Both the position numbers and the translations under genes were made by a program. From positions 42,855 through 106,854 of the forward strand of contig WELA01004867.1 of NCBI GenBank assembly GCA_009602735.1: DNA of 64,000 nt, given 5' to 3'. Below are positions 22,820-35,389 of the stretch, in pieces. The notes under the pieces were generated by a model. The model searched no databases. It had not been told where the DNA came from and saw only the letters and a list, made by a program, of their open reading frames with translations. The stretch is from Mesotaenium endlicherianum. Its lineage: Eukaryota > Streptophyta > Zygnematophyceae > Zygnematales > Mesotaeniaceae. Numbering within the stretch: the stretch's first letter is position 1; each line of letters opens with the position of its first letter.

Positions 22820-23564
22820 TGAAATGAATCGACTTACCAAATAGGCGATTAACAATTAATAAAGATCTTTATATCAGCAAGTAATCTTTATGGTATTTTC
22901 CGTTAACTGGTTAAACGGCAAAGGACAACACACTAGCAGTGAATAATACTCGTAAGTCAAATGCGAGTAAACTAGCATCAATAATGCAAATCAGTAAACT
23001 CATACATAAGCAAGGTTAGAAGACAGTGCGTATCAATGGCTTCTCGCCTTGGATTCAGATCTCTCTCAGTAAGCTGTACAAGAGAGTTGGCCTCGTTTCC
23101 GAATGCCGAACTCGAGAGCAATGCCTAGCATATGTACATGGAATGAGTTTACTGTTCAACGGTCAGTGCGATGGCACCGCCTACCCGGGAGTTAACCACG
23201 TTGGTAGGACCTCGGTTAACCAAATCCACCGCCATCTCCCATCATCCCGAATAGCCATCCATCATGGGGATGTCATCTGGCCATTCATCTAGCAGGTGGT
23301 ACTTAGATGCATATCAAGGCAGTTCGCTGCTACCGAGCACGGAAGTCAGCTGGCTGTCAAAGAATGTGTCAGCAAGCTGACTTAAGTTGACATCAGCCTG
23401 CTGCTTTTGGCCGAGTCATTAAACTGATAATTATGTAAGTCCAGCAGACTGATTATTAACTAAAGTTCAGCAGACTGACTACTAACTAAAGTTCAGCAGG
23501 CTGAACTAAATTAACTATTATATTTAAATGAATATTATATCTACTAATATACTGATTCATTACA
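22820..23564 (-). repeat. 5' LTR of element 2
   Basis: 745 bp, the partner of 14745-15464. It is longer mainly by a duplicated piece of about 25 bases (the 'aaagttcagcagactga' unit) near 23460-23490. Confidence 0.95.
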
Positions 23565-23569
23565 CATAA

Positions 23570-26375
23570 TTACCTCCACAGAGAGCTATGGAGCACAAGA
23601 TTGAGTTGGAACCAGGGAGCAAGCCACCAGTGAGACCCGCCTATCGTCAATCGTTTGCGGAGTTGGACGAGTTGAAGAAGCAGCTGACAGAGTTGTTGGA
23701 GAAGGGATTCATCCAACCCAGCGAGTCTCCATTTGCAGCGCCAGTCTTATTTGTGAAGAAGAAGGATGGGACTATGAGGATGTGTGTCGACTACCGAGCT
23801 CTCAACAAAGTCACCATCAAGAACAGGTACCCACTTCCACGAGTGGACGAGTTGATTGACAGGCTTGCTGGGGCGAAGGATTTCTTGAAGATTGATTTGA
23901 GGAGTGGCTATCACCAGGTACGGATTGCGGAAGGAGACGTTCAGAAGACTGCTTTCAAAACTCGCTAAGGTTTGTTCGAGTTCACAGTCATGCCTTTTGG
24001 ATTGACTAATGCACCTGCTACATTCATGGGACTCGTGAATAGTATCTTCAGACCCTATTTGGACCATTTTGTGGTGGTATTTTTGGACGACATCCTGATC
24101 TATTTGAAGACCTTGGAAGAGCATGTGGAGCATCTGAGGAAGGTGTTGGAGGTCTTGAGGAATCAAAAGTTATATGGGAAGATGAGCAAGTGCGATTTCT
24201 GTCTCAACGAGGTCGAGTTTCTTGGGCACATAGTGGGGGCTGAAAGTGTCAAGGTGGAGCAGAAGAAGATGCAAGCAGTCAGAGATTGGCCGATACCTGC
24301 TGATATTCATCAACTCAGGAGTTTCCTCGGCATGGCAAATTATTATTGACGTTTCATTGAAGGATTTGCCAAGGTGTGTGTATTGCTCACGGACATGTTG
24401 AAGAAGCAGGGGAAGTGGCTATGAGGTGACAAGGAGCAACAAGCATTTGAGAGGATTAAGAAATTATTGACACAGGCACCTGTGTTGGCAATCGCCAGTC
24501 CAAAACTTCCTTTCACCATCATCACAGACGCATCAAATTTTGCAGTGGGGGCCATTCTTCTCCAGGACCAGGGCAAGGGATTGCAGCCGGCATACGATAG
24601 CAGGAAGTTGAGTCCTGCTGAGCAGAATTATGCAGCACACGAGCGGGAGATGTTGGCTATTATCCAGGCTTTGAGGATTTGGCAATGTTATGTGGACGGC
24701 CGGAAGGTGTTCATCAAGACCGACCACAAGAGCTTGGAGAAGTTTATGACGCAACCAACGTTGACACCAAGACAGGCAAGGTGGATGGATTTTCTGCAAC
24801 AGTTCGACCACAAGATTGAGTACTTACCTAGGAAGATCTACCCTGTAGACGCTTTATCCAGGAGGTGTGACCTTGCAGCTGTCTCAGTCATCAAGGACAA
24901 TATGGACTTCAAGGAGAAGCTTCAAAGAGGTTATGAGGAGGACCCAGAGTTTACTGATGGTGGAGCAGCTGAGTTCAACGCGAGTATGCAGAAGAAGAAC
25001 GGCATGTGGTATTATGGTGATTCCAACAGAGTGGTGGTACCTGACATCAAGGAGCTACGAGACTTACTACTTGCGGAGCATCATGACTGCTTATATATTT
25101 GGAAGCGAGAAGACGGCAAGCGTGCTGAAGCGGGAATACTACTGGAGAAATATGGACAAGAACATCGAGGAGTGGATCAGGAGTTGCAATGCGTGCCAGA
25201 GAAACAAGACACCAAATCAAAAGAAGGGAGGTACATTACAACCCCTGCCTATTCCAGAGTATCCTTGGGAGCAGATTGCTATGGACTTCATCACATCGTT
25301 ACCAGTGAGTGGTCAAGGGCACAATGCAGTTTGGGTTGTATCTGATAGACTCAGCAAGATGGCTCACTTCATTCTCATGAAGGAGACTTGTACGGCAGCA
25401 GATGTGGCACGGCTATTCTTCGATCATATTTTCAGGCTACATGGGTTGCCGAAGATGATTGTTTCAGATCCGGATCCAAGGTTTACTAGCAACTTCTGGC
25501 GGTCATTGTTTACTTTGATGGAGACCAAGTTGAGTATGAGCACTTCCTATCACCCTCAGACAGACGGGCAGAGTGAGAGGCTCAACAGAACTCTGCAAGA
25601 GGTGCTCAGGAGTTTCACTATGGAAGACCCTTCAGAGTGGGACAAGAAGCTACCAGGGTTGGAGTTTGCCTACAACAACAGCATGCAGGGATCCACCAAG
25701 CAGTCACCATTCGCTATGGTTTATGGGCGATAAGTATATCATTTAGGGAACATCCTGTTGGAGAAGGCCAAGGAGACTCAGGTTCCTACTACACAAGCTT
25801 TTATGGAGCAGATGGCCAAGACTTGGAATATGGCGAAGACGTGCATTCGTAAGGCACAGGAAGAGCAGGTCAAGCATGCTAACAAGCACAGGAGGGAAGC
25901 GACATTCCATGTGGGCGACAAAGTACTCTCGTCCACAGAGAATCTACCTTTCACAGGCAAGAGGAAATTGCGGGCACGGTTTACAGGTCCCTTTGTAGTG
26001 CTCAAGCAGGTGAATCCAGTGGCCTACAAGTTGGAACTTCCTTAGGCTGGAGTATCCATGATGTGTTCCATGTCAATTGTCTGCGGCCATACGTTGCCCC
26101 GAAGGAAGGACATCCAGGACGACTACCTACACCGCCACCACCGGTCGAGATCGGTGATGTATTGGAGTATGAAGTGGAGGCGATTGTCGAATATCGACAA
26201 GTCAAGCAAGGTCAACGGTTTGTCCAAGAGTATCTGGTCAAGTGGAAAGGCTACCATGCGGACGACATCACTTGGGAGCCAGAGGCCAACTTGACTCATT
26301 GTAAGAGTAAGTTGAGACGTTATCTGCAGAATGCGTCGAGGACGTCGCATCTTGAGGAGGAGGATGANAGGATGA
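23570..26375 (+). pseudogene. element 3 pol region: RT, RNase H, integrase, chromodomain
   Basis: The region continues element 3 after the inserted element 2. Visible parts are RT ([20 protein letters not shown] near 23778, then FLDDILIY near 24083), RNase H (TDASNFAVGAIL near 24530), and integrase with its zinc finger (CNACQRNK near 25190) and core (SDPDPRFTS, YHPQTDGQSER near 25460-25580). A chromodomain (VKWKGYHADDITWEPE near 26235-26285) ends it. A purine-rich stretch then leads into the 3' LTR. Fossil with several interruptions; one n lies at 26367. Confidence 0.88.
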
Positions 26376-27109
26376 TGTAAGATCATAGGTTAATAAAGTG
26401 CATTTTTGAGTTTCATGAAAGTATGTTTGATTGTATAGTAGTATAGAGTGCATTTTTGTGGTCATTTTGATATAAAGTTCATCAAATTTGGTCAAGTATT
26501 GAGAGAGTTATGGATTTCCGAAGTTTAATTAGTTTTGAGGTCGGTTGACGCCTGTCCTTAATTCGCAGTGAGCGCGACCGTCGGATTGACCGACAGCGTC
26601 GAGCGATCTGGCCCGTTAGAATGAACTCGAACCTTCACGTAAGTTCGGCTGACGCGAAGTGCCTACAAGGTCGATTTACCTAGAAGTTTCGGTTTAGCCT
26701 AGCGTGTCTAAGATAGAATATTATAATAATGTCGATGCATGTATGTGGACGTCAATTTGGCCCGACACGTCAAATTAGACTGATCTGGCTTTCTCACGAA
26801 TATTCTGAAAGGGACAATATGACAAACACTTAGGAAAATTCGTAGCTTCCTCCTAGAGAGGAGCACTTGGGCAAAAAATATAAATAGGCATAACTTCTTT
26901 GTTTCTTATCAGTTTTCACTTCTGTAAATTTATACGGGTTTGTAATGACGAGGCCTACATCATTTGTGAGGAAATTCTTGTTAGTCAAAATGTTGAGTAT
27001 TTTTCCTAAGCTTTTTTAGTGATATGCCGCTGCACTCTTTAGTATGATTGCAACTAGTTCTTTTCCTCGTGAGTTACTACGCTTCCACTAGGGCACTCTG
27101 CCCCTTTCA
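26376..27109 (+). repeat. 3' LTR of element 3
   Basis: The partner of 12170-12904, with TATAAATA at 26879-26886. The CCCTG target duplication follows at 27110-27114. Confidence 0.92.
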
Positions 27110-27114
27110 CCCTG

Positions 27115-28615
27115 GCTGCAGATCTTAAACTGACAGGAACATACACTGGCATGCCAGAAGGGTGCTGCATGACATGGGACAAGGGCACATGCCCTCTATG
27201 AGAGGGGCATGCTGGTTGCCCCTTGGCTGCCTCCTTGGCAGCTCTCCTGTCTGCCCTGTCAGCCCAAGTCTCACCTCTGGGTCGGACTCTTCCTGCTGAA
27301 AATTCTCAACCACTCGAGCTCTGGATCTCCGACTCTAGGTGGGCTGGTATTCCCAAGCTGCTGCAAGGCTGCCTATGCCAAAGACCGTCCAATCCTCTGC
27401 AGAGTGGGGGATGTGGCAGGGGTCTGTGCTTCAAAAGGGCTAGCCTCCTATCCTGCCCCTTCCTCCTCTTTGTCCTCTAGTTTTTCTGAGACTTCTGGAG
27501 TCTCTCTGGTCATCTCCTCCAGCCGAACCTGAGTAAAAGATTATCCCACTGACCTCCCCTTCTTGGGTGCTGGTAGGGGTTGTTGGATCCTCACCGCACA
27601 CAAGTCTTTTTCCCCTTGCTTACTTGTCCATTCGGCATAAGCATGCTTCCCCTTAGAGAAAGAATCTCTAGCCGTGGTTCTATCCTCCTGCGTCTCCTGA
27701 CTCATGAAGTCCCTGACTCCATCCAGTCTTCAATCCCATGTTACAATGTGAGGTGGCAGCACTATATTCCCCTGCAAGTCTGCCAGGAAATCGTCTTCCT
27801 CATCTCTGTCATTTAGTTGGTCCCTCATGTTGATGGTCATTTAGCGCCAGTCAGTGGGCTGCAAGAAGAAAGCAGGGTCTGTCCTCTTTAGCGTACAAAG
27901 GCACCAGTGTCCCAAGAACTCGAGCTGGCTGATCTTCCTCGCCAAAAACTCCCCGCTTCTTCTCTCCACCTCATTGTACATGGCCTTGAACCGGTTGTAG
28001 GAAGTGGCATCCTTGAAGCTGTTTGAGTCCATAGGGATCAACCTGATGACCCTGTCTGTGTACTAGATCCCAAGTATTGGCACAGCTTCAGATTCGTTCA
28101 TTTGGGCCAGTGGCTTGGCATCCCGGACCGTACATCCTACCATCCTGGCATAGTCATGGTATAGTAGGAGCCCTGTGCTGACCTTATGTACTTGTCAAAG
28201 CTTGGAAATGTCTCCCCCTCCCGCCGCAGTATGTCCTTTTGTGACTCACTTCGGCTTCTCTGGACATACTTGAAGGCTTCCCCCAAAAGATCAAAGCCCT
28301 TGCCCATCACCGTGTAGCGATAGCTCCTAATTCTCCTCTGTTCCTCCTCCGCTTGCTGCTTTCGTCTCTCCTCAGCTTGCCTGTCTTCTTTTGCCTTCTT
28401 GGCTTCCTCTGCAGCTTTTCTGTACTGCTCTTCCTGCCTTAGCCTAGCTTGCTCTTCCTCATCCTTCTTCTTAGCCTCACGCTGCAGTCGGAGGCGCTCT
28501 GATTCTCGAGATGAGATCGAGGACGATTTGATGTCGCCGAGAAACTTCTTGTACTCCGCCTGTGCCTCGTCCGTTTTTTCTTTCCTCTTGAGTTCGGACT
28601 CCTAAGTAGTCATCC
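27115..28615 (-). pseudogene. ORF3 of element D (main part)
   Basis: The minus-strand segment is a diverged relative of ORF3 in element 2. It has a charged coiled-coil start near 28330-28600, a middle part with AMYNEVERRSGEFLARKISQ (near 27950) and the FFLQPTDWR motif (near 27845). An acceptor-like TTTGAGCAG with an upstream CACTAAC lies just before its ATG (near 28612-28660), parallel to element 2. Fossil with multiple breaks. Confidence 0.75.
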
Positions 28616-29040
28616 TGCTCAAACATAACACAATTGAGTTAGTGTAGTTGTGATATCGCGCACAATCATTGAATACTTTGACAGGTAAGAACGTAGTAAT
28701 GAGACTCACAAGGTATGGAATACCTGGTGTGAGTAAGCGGAAAGTGGGAGTGTGCTTGAGAGAGAAGTGAGTGTGAGCGCAGTTGAGTGTGGAGAATGTA
28801 TATGTAAAGGCAATCGGCTGGTTCTCGAGATGTTATCCCATTCCCTCCAACTTAACATCGAAGGTGGGCTGCCTGTCACAACTGTCACACACTGTCACCT
28901 ACTGTCACTTTCTGTCACTAACTGTCACTTTCTCTCACACTAATTGTCACTATCGGGCGCATTTCCCCTCCAACTTAAATGGAGATGGGACAGCCTGTCA
29001 CCTTCCCATGTCAAGCAAAATGACAGTCGAGAAGGTGTCA
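28616..29040 (-). other. pol-ORF3 spacer of element D with CTGTCAC repeats
   Basis: It holds about seven irregular copies of a CTGTCAC-like word (28868-28952) and two purine-tract-like motifs on the minus strand (AAGTTGGAGGG near 28841-28853 and near 28963-28976). The matching spacer in element 2 (17300-17520) has one such tract and only isolated CTGTCA words. Confidence 0.6.
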
Positions 29041-30378
29041 TAACCTCCCAAAGGTAAAAGCGTTTCAACGCCCCTTTGGCATTGGTCTAATGGTCCTTGA
29101 ATTCCTAGGTTTCCCCAGAGGCATCGTAACCCTTCCATCTGAGCAGATTTCTCATGACATATTTAGAGGATTGACAGACAAAGCGAGCTTCTAAAATCTC
29201 CTCCACCACATAGTCCTCAAAGTCACCATCCCGGACAGCGGGGACCGGTCCCGGTTAGACAGGGTGTCAGCAAACTTTTGAGTTAACTGGAGAGACACCA
29301 AGTTGCCAATCCCCTTAAGATAAGATAAAGACTTCCCTAGCACATCTAACGGAGACTTGGGGACTCTACCCACGCTATGTATAAAAGGAGTCTTGCCCGT
29401 TGACGCATGCACCGTGCTGTTCACCGCAAGTTGAATTTGTGGCAACAGGTGGTCCCAATTATCTTATTTTTGGTTAATATATGCTCTCACCACTTCTTGC
29501 AAAACTCGTTTAGTTCTCTTAATCCGCCCATCAGTCTGAGGGTGGTTTGCTGTGCTGAGCAACTGTATGACTTTCATTGACCCCATTAAAGCTCTCCAGA
29601 ACTCAGAGGTAAATTTTGAATCTCTGTCCGAGATAATATTAGAGGGTAGCCCATGTTGGCATCCTACATGGTTGTAGAACTGTCTCGCAGTTTCGAGTGC
29701 AGTCACTTTGACAGTGGTGAGAATAAAAATGACCATTTTTGTCAGTTTATCCACTACTACCAATTTAGAATCATGCCCATTGGCAATTCTTGGTAGTGTT
29801 ACCACCCAATCCATGGATATTGTTTTCCATTGTCTAACTGGGATGAGTAGTGGTTGTAATAGCCTCCCGGGTGGGGTGTGTGTAGACTTGTTTTTTTGTC
29901 ATTGATCACAGGACTTAACATATTTCAAGACCTCCCGAGGCAACCCTTCCCAATGATAATGTTTTGCCAGTATACCAAAAGTTTGGGCCTGCCCCAAATG
30001 TCCACCAAGTTTACTGTCATGAGCCTAACTGAGTAATAAAGACCTTAGTTCCAAGTTATTTGGAATCACCAACTTCAGCCGTTCTGAAGTGGTTCCAATT
30101 ACCCAGACCCCTCCCTTCAGCCTACATCCGAGTGTATTAGCAGGACACACACCATCAGTTGGGCTGGGCTCAAATGTTGGGTCAGAAAGATAGGCTTCCC
30201 TAAGTTGTTCAAGAAAGGACTTTTTGACTTTTAATGAAGTGAGTGCACAAAGGACTTTATCTACAGTGTATTGATTAAAGTTCCTTTCTTACAAGTCAAG
30301 TCTTCAAGAGAGTGCATCAGCAGGATTCACCTTCCCTGGTCTGTAGTCAATGTGGACTTGGAATTGTTCCAGCATCTG

Positions 30379-30881
30379 TGTAGTGAAACAGATAGATGAA
30401 GTACTTAGTGAAATATAATACTTTATCTATTCAAGACAAGGATCTTTGAACACAAGTGGTAGCTTCTTGAAAGAGAGATGGCTTCTTGAAAGTTAATATA
30501 TCTCTGGATTTTGGCAAGTACAAGAGTGATTCTTGAATGTCTTTCTATGTTCCAGCTCTTGTTTATATACTTGCTAAATAAGTAATTTCTATGAAGGTGT
30601 ATGTTGATGTTTTGGCACCCAACACATCCCAAAACTTGCCACCTCTTTCTAGAATAATGTACACATGTCCTTTTGACCTAAAAATGGCACATTTGACTTT
30701 TGCCACGTGGAGTTCTTCTAGGTCTTTCCTCTAACTTCGAAAATGCCTTAGAAGGTTCAAAGGACATGAACCAAGTCACTAGAGTACCTATTCACACTTG
30801 AATCCACACAATGCTACTCGAAATATATTTGAAAACATTAAAATGTATGCAAACTAATATATAATAACTCAAATCACTATA
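30379..30881 (+). repeat. solo LTR in element D, flanked by ATCTG
   Basis: A 503-bp insert starting TGTAGTGA and ending TCACTATA (an inverted end pair with one change). It is flanked by ATCTG at 30374-30378 and 30882-30886. Element 2 has ATCTG once at this place with no insert. A TATA-like box (TTTATATAC) is near 30562. No internal coding region is present. The family is unknown and the orientation is assumed from the TATA box. Confidence 0.82.
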
Positions 30882-32266
30882 ATCTGGCTCCGGCGGTTCT
30901 CCCTCCTCGACAGCTTGGACTTCTTATGGAAGTGAGTCAGAGCAAGATGATATGTAATCGCCTTATAAGCTTTCCCATGTAAGTATGCTCTCCACTGTTT
31001 GAGAACATGAATGATAGCCAGCAGCATTATCATGCACAGAGTAACGAATCTCAGCTGGATTGAATTTTATAGATTCATACAACACAGGGTGCCACTCCTG
31101 CTTTACCTTACTATCCTTTGTGGTTTTGTCAGCAGGTTGCAACAAAATAGCACCCATGGCAAAGTCAGAGGTAACAGTAACCACCTGCACAGGTTTGCTG
31201 GGGTCATACATAGCTAAGACTAGGGCAAAACATAGAGCATCTTCAAGGCACTGGAAGGCAGCCTGTTGCTCTTCCCCCCACACATACCCTTTGTCCTTCT
31301 TAGTAAGGTCAGTCAATTTACTGGCCTACGTGGAATAATTCTCAATCAATCTCCTACAGTACTTAGCCATCTCGAAGAAGGTTCTAACTTTCGAGACAAA
31401 CTGTGGTACTGGCTAGTCCCTTATGGTCTGGATTTTTTAAAATCCACACTGATGTCTTTTTTACTGACAACAATACTTTTTTTAAAGAAATCACCCTTGC
31501 TCATTTTAGCATATAACTGATTCCTTCTCAGAGTGTCCATGACAGTTTTTAAGTGCTCAGCATGCTGAGCTTTTTTTTTAGAGAAATTTAAAACATCATC
31601 CAAAAAGACTTGCACAAACTCATCCAAGTAAGCCCTGAAAATGTCATTCATAGCACCCATGAAGGTTGCAAGAGCTTTAGTCAGTCCAAATGGCATCACA
31701 TTAAACTTATAGTGTCCATAACGTGTGCAAAAAGCAGTCTTGTGTTCGTCCTCCTCAGCAATTCTGATTTGTTGATATCCACCTTTGAGATCTATCTCGC
31801 TGAATACTTTAGCACTAGACAGGGCATCAAGCAAGTCCTCGATTCTGGGTAAAGCATACTTGTTCTATATTGTAATTTTGTTAAGAGCTCTATAATCCAC
31901 ACACGTTTGCATGCTGCCATCCTCATTCTTATGGGTGCGCCATAAGATGATTTACTGGGAGAAATATAACCATTTTCCTCCAGCTTTGCAATCTGTGTTT
32001 TTAACTCTTCACTCTCCACATAAGACAAGCCATATATGCGTTGCGAAGGTGGCTGACTCCCAGGTAATAAATCAATCTTATGATCCACTTCCCTCTTGAA
32101 GGGCAATCCTGGAGGCATGTTAAAAATATCATAATACTGAGCAATAATTTTTTTTTGCAGCAGTAGGGTGCTCCTGAAGGACTTACTTTTTTTCAACCAC
32201 TTCTTCAAGTTGAGGAGGTACCTCTTTTAGCCGCAGACATAACATTCTGTCTTCCTTCTGGTTCCA

Positions 32267-33183
32267 TGTAACGATCCGAGCTATTTTAGGCGTATTTGGG
32301 ACGTTTTCCCAATTACCTGAAGTACGTTATACTATTTATCATATTATTCGATAAATGATTGCATCATATTCAATTCGCCACATGCGTGTGCTGATTAATT
32401 CCTGGTCGATTGGCGAAACGACCGAGATACTATTGCAAAAGCGTCGTAACGTAACTCGACTACTTCGCAAAAGTACGACATAATTATTCATAAAGTTACT
32501 TTGATTAACTATGAGATGATAACTTAATAAATCTTGGATTGGTTAAGTTGATATCATTGTCATTATATTTCGGATAATGCACAGTCATAGATTTCGCATT
32601 TACAACCAGTCGTTAATACGAAGAAACAGTCGTAAAAGTCAAACGACACATAATATGCAAAGCGACTTTGCATCTGAGCGGATTCGAACCCGCGACTCGT
32701 AGTTTGAAACGTTCACACCTAACGATTGGCGAAGTAGTTATTTATAACTCCCGGTTCATGACGAAAGCATGTGTACGCGACTCCGCAAACAGTCGCGACT
32801 TTTCGAAAGTCGCGCGAACGCAAAAACGCCCGTTTGGCGTGAAACGGTTTTTCGAAAACCGTCAAAAAGTCTCTAAATTGCCAAACGGTGCGTTTCGAGC
32901 ATTTGGCCGAATGGGTCGTACCCCTTCGACCGTTTTGGTTGAACATGAACCAGTGCCCTAGGTGGTGACTTGAAGCACTCTAGTGCCTCACGATTTGCAA
33001 GTATAAATACTCGCAAGAGTCATTGTAAGTGCAACTCTCACAAGCACACATTCTACGTTAGTTTTCATTTTCGCTATTTCAAGTATTCGTCAATTCGCAC
33101 AAGTATACAGAGATTCTTTCCACTTCATTTAAATATTCCTTGAAAACCGACGAAAGATCCTCTTGAAAAGCAAAAACGTTACA
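32267..33183 (+). repeat. solo LTR in element D, flanked by TTCCA
   Basis: A 917-bp insert with ends TGTAACG and CGTTACA, flanked by TTCCA at 32262-32266 and 33184-33188. Element 2 has TTCCA once and no insert. A TATAAATA box (33002-33009) places the transcription start near 33030 and sets the orientation as plus. The middle part contains several short near-palindromes (32795-32900) and, on the minus strand, a tRNA T-arm-like box (GGTTCGAATCC, within 32682-32692). Confidence 0.88.
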
Positions 33184-33839
33184 TTCCAGCTTGCAATGAT
33201 CTCCATTGCATTCAGCAATTGGCATCCTCCTGGAAGCATCTTCATTTCCTTCATTTGCCATCCATACAGGACAAGAGGAAGAGCACTGGTGGCTGCCAAG
33301 TTAGTCTGCCCATCACTGGCTCCTCTCACTTTAATTGTACCTCTGCTCCGACACACTTCAGCTTGATGTCTATTAAGCCAGGACCTGCCTAGCACAAGAT
33401 CATAAAAGCCAGTGTTGAGTACCTCAAATGTAAGCGTTTCAGTTAGAACTGCAATGGCAGAACCCAAACTGGACCTCAATAGGCTTGGTTATAACTCCTC
33501 CCGGGATACTTGCGGCATCTCCAAGGAATATTTTTCTTTTCCCTTGGGTGACAGTAGGCAGCCTTAGCCGCTTAACTAAGTCCTTATGGATAAAAGTATG
33601 TGACGTCCCTCCGTCAACAAATGCCCTCACCTTCCTACCTACAATCATACAATGAAGTAGGATAGGGGGGACTAACTTTTCCTGACTTTCGCATTGTTGT
33701 CCTGACTTAGCGAAGAAATGTTGGACATCAGGTGGAACAAGATCATCCAGAGTGTGCACTCTCTGGGAGTCTATATTGCTGATGGACTTGTTTATCTGTT
33801 TGTCAGGCATGCATAGTGAATCCAGTTCAGCAGGACCCG

Positions 33840-35350
33840 TAATACCTGCTACGGGGCAACTAGTGACGACTCACTATCTCTAGCATCCTCACAGTCAGTA
33901 GACTGGATTATTGACTGTTGCTGTCTTTTAAAGGCTGGTCCTTTCTCTTGACCTTTGGAAGGTGCTTCCTAGGACACTGCTCTGTGTAGTGACCCAACTC
34001 CTGGCAGTGGTAGCAAATAGATTTTGCTGAGGCTGGTCTCGGCTTAGTCATACCACCACCTCTTCCATAACCATCTTGAGAGTGTCCACCTCTCCCTCTA
34101 GACTGCATAGCATTATACTCATAGTCATACTCATTACCCTGATTGTCCTCAACCTGATCTCCTTCAAATGCATTGTAGGAACCATGTGGCTTTTTGACAA
34201 CCTAAGACATCAAAGCATTACTCTGGCGCTTGTGATTGAACTGCTACTGATCCCAGGCATCAGTATCCCGGATAAAGTCAGCCAGTTTCTCATATTTTCT
34301 CAGCAAAATGACCTGAGCCTTTGGAATTCAAGCCATACCTGTAGTATGCTATCCGATATCGCTTTAACAATTTTGGCTGCTTCATCATATTCTCTTGGAA
34401 CTATTGAGCAAACTCAGCAACTGAAGTGGTCTGCTTCAGTGTCGAGGCGATCATTGCGTAAATATCTTTCTTCTGCTGATTGATAACATCAAACTTCTCA
34501 TGCAGCTTCTCGACAAACTCTACCCAAGTAAGGTCACCGAGTTGTTGAGCCTTACGCTCTCCTTTCCAATACAGCCACCAGTTTGCCGCACTGCCTTTCC
34601 GTAGAGCACCAGTATGCTTGACCTTCTCGTACTCTTGCAGGTTTGGGTAATTCTCCAGCCACTGCTTAACATCAGCGAGAAACTTGATCAGGTAAAACTT
34701 TCTGTTTCTCTCAAGGTCATAGTCCTGAGGAGGTTTTGGCTTAGGCTTACTAGGACCTCTCCCACCACCACCATTGGTTTGAGAACTCAGTTGCTCTCTG
34801 TCACGCCGCAATGCCATCATGATCCTTTTGTCCTCCGGTTGGGACTGATCATGCTCGCCATTTGCGATTGCATCTGCACAAATAAAGTTCCCAGATCTAC
34901 ATTATGAGGTGGTAGCCCAGCAAACGCCGAAGCAGCAACATTTGCTTGGATAACAGCAGCTTCGGCATTCCCGATTGCTGCCGCTCCGGCTATGCCCGTT
35001 GCACTCAGTTATCTGCGAATTTGAGGACGAGGTATAACAGTAGGCACAGCAGGAGGTTGATTTCGGAAATTGGCCCTCTCTGTCATCCGCCCTTTTACCG
35101 TCCTTTCGTCAGGAGCCCTCCTCTTTACTGCCTCCTCTACCTCTTTGGCTAAACGCTCATCCTCAGTCTGCTGGGTTGCTACTGCAGCAAGAGCTGCTGC
35201 CTGCTCGGCAGCTTCTTTAGCCCCTACATCATGCAGCGTTTCTAAGTAGGTACAGGGTCCATAGACGCAACTTTTGTCCTGCCCTTTTACAATGCTATCA
35301 TTGTCCTCACCCTCCATTTCCCAAGAGTCGCTCACTTAAGACCTAGTCCT
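33840..35350 (-). pseudogene. gag region of element D
   Basis: It shows the Gag core near 34400-34760 (KFLADVKQWLENYPNLQEYE), a zinc knuckle (CYHCQELGHYTEQC near 33975-34016) and an Ala/Glu-rich N-terminal part near 35000-35330. It is diverged from element 2. Broken fossil. Confidence 0.82.
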
Positions 35351-35389
35351 TACCATACACGACTACTGTGATAATCGCTTCGATACCAC

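Larger units (their letters stand above)
14745..23564 (-). mobile_element. Element 2: family I chromovirus with a third ORF, looks whole
   Basis: A complete 8,820-bp element on the minus strand. It has a 5' LTR (22820-23564), primer-binding site (22807-22818), gag (21307-22785), pol (17522-21238), ORF3 (15578-17278), polypurine tract and 3' LTR (14745-15464). The five bases CATAA occur on both sides (14740-14744 and 23565-23569), the target-site duplication of an insertion into the plus-strand element 3. The LTRs differ at roughly 3 percent plus one length difference of about 25 bp, so it is the youngest element of the nest. All three long frames are open and no break is evident. Confidence 0.95.
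12170..27109 (+). mobile_element. Element 3: plus-strand Ty3/gypsy chromovirus inserted into element D, broken
   Basis: Its LTRs (12170-12904 and 26376-27109, 735 and 734 bp) both open with TGTAAG and close with CTTTCA. They are flanked by the same five bases, CCCTG, at 12165-12169 and 27110-27114, which is a target-site duplication. A primer-binding site follows the first LTR. The interior gives gag, protease, RT, RNase H, integrase and a chromodomain, but no ORF3. Element 2 is inserted at 14745. The LTRs differ by several percent by eye, so it is of intermediate age. It is broken, with several interruptions besides the nested insertion. Confidence 0.92.
29041..33830 (-). pseudogene. pol region of element D (interrupted by two solo LTRs)
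   Basis: From high to low coordinates the minus strand shows protease ([20 protein letters not shown] near 33590), RT (SEIDLKGGYQQIRIAEEDEH and [14 protein letters not shown] near 31700-31800), RNase H (near 31100-31300) and integrase ([28 protein letters not shown] near 29620-29810). All are recognisably family I. Heavily broken fossil. Confidence 0.82.

Noticed and set aside
28868-28952. CRISPR-like array
   Set aside because: The repeats are short, irregular and without unique spacers. The setting is a eukaryotic retrotransposon.
32640-32720. A tRNA gene on the minus strand
   Set aside because: A- and B-box-like words are present, but the anticodon and acceptor stems do not pair, and the segment lies inside a solo LTR.
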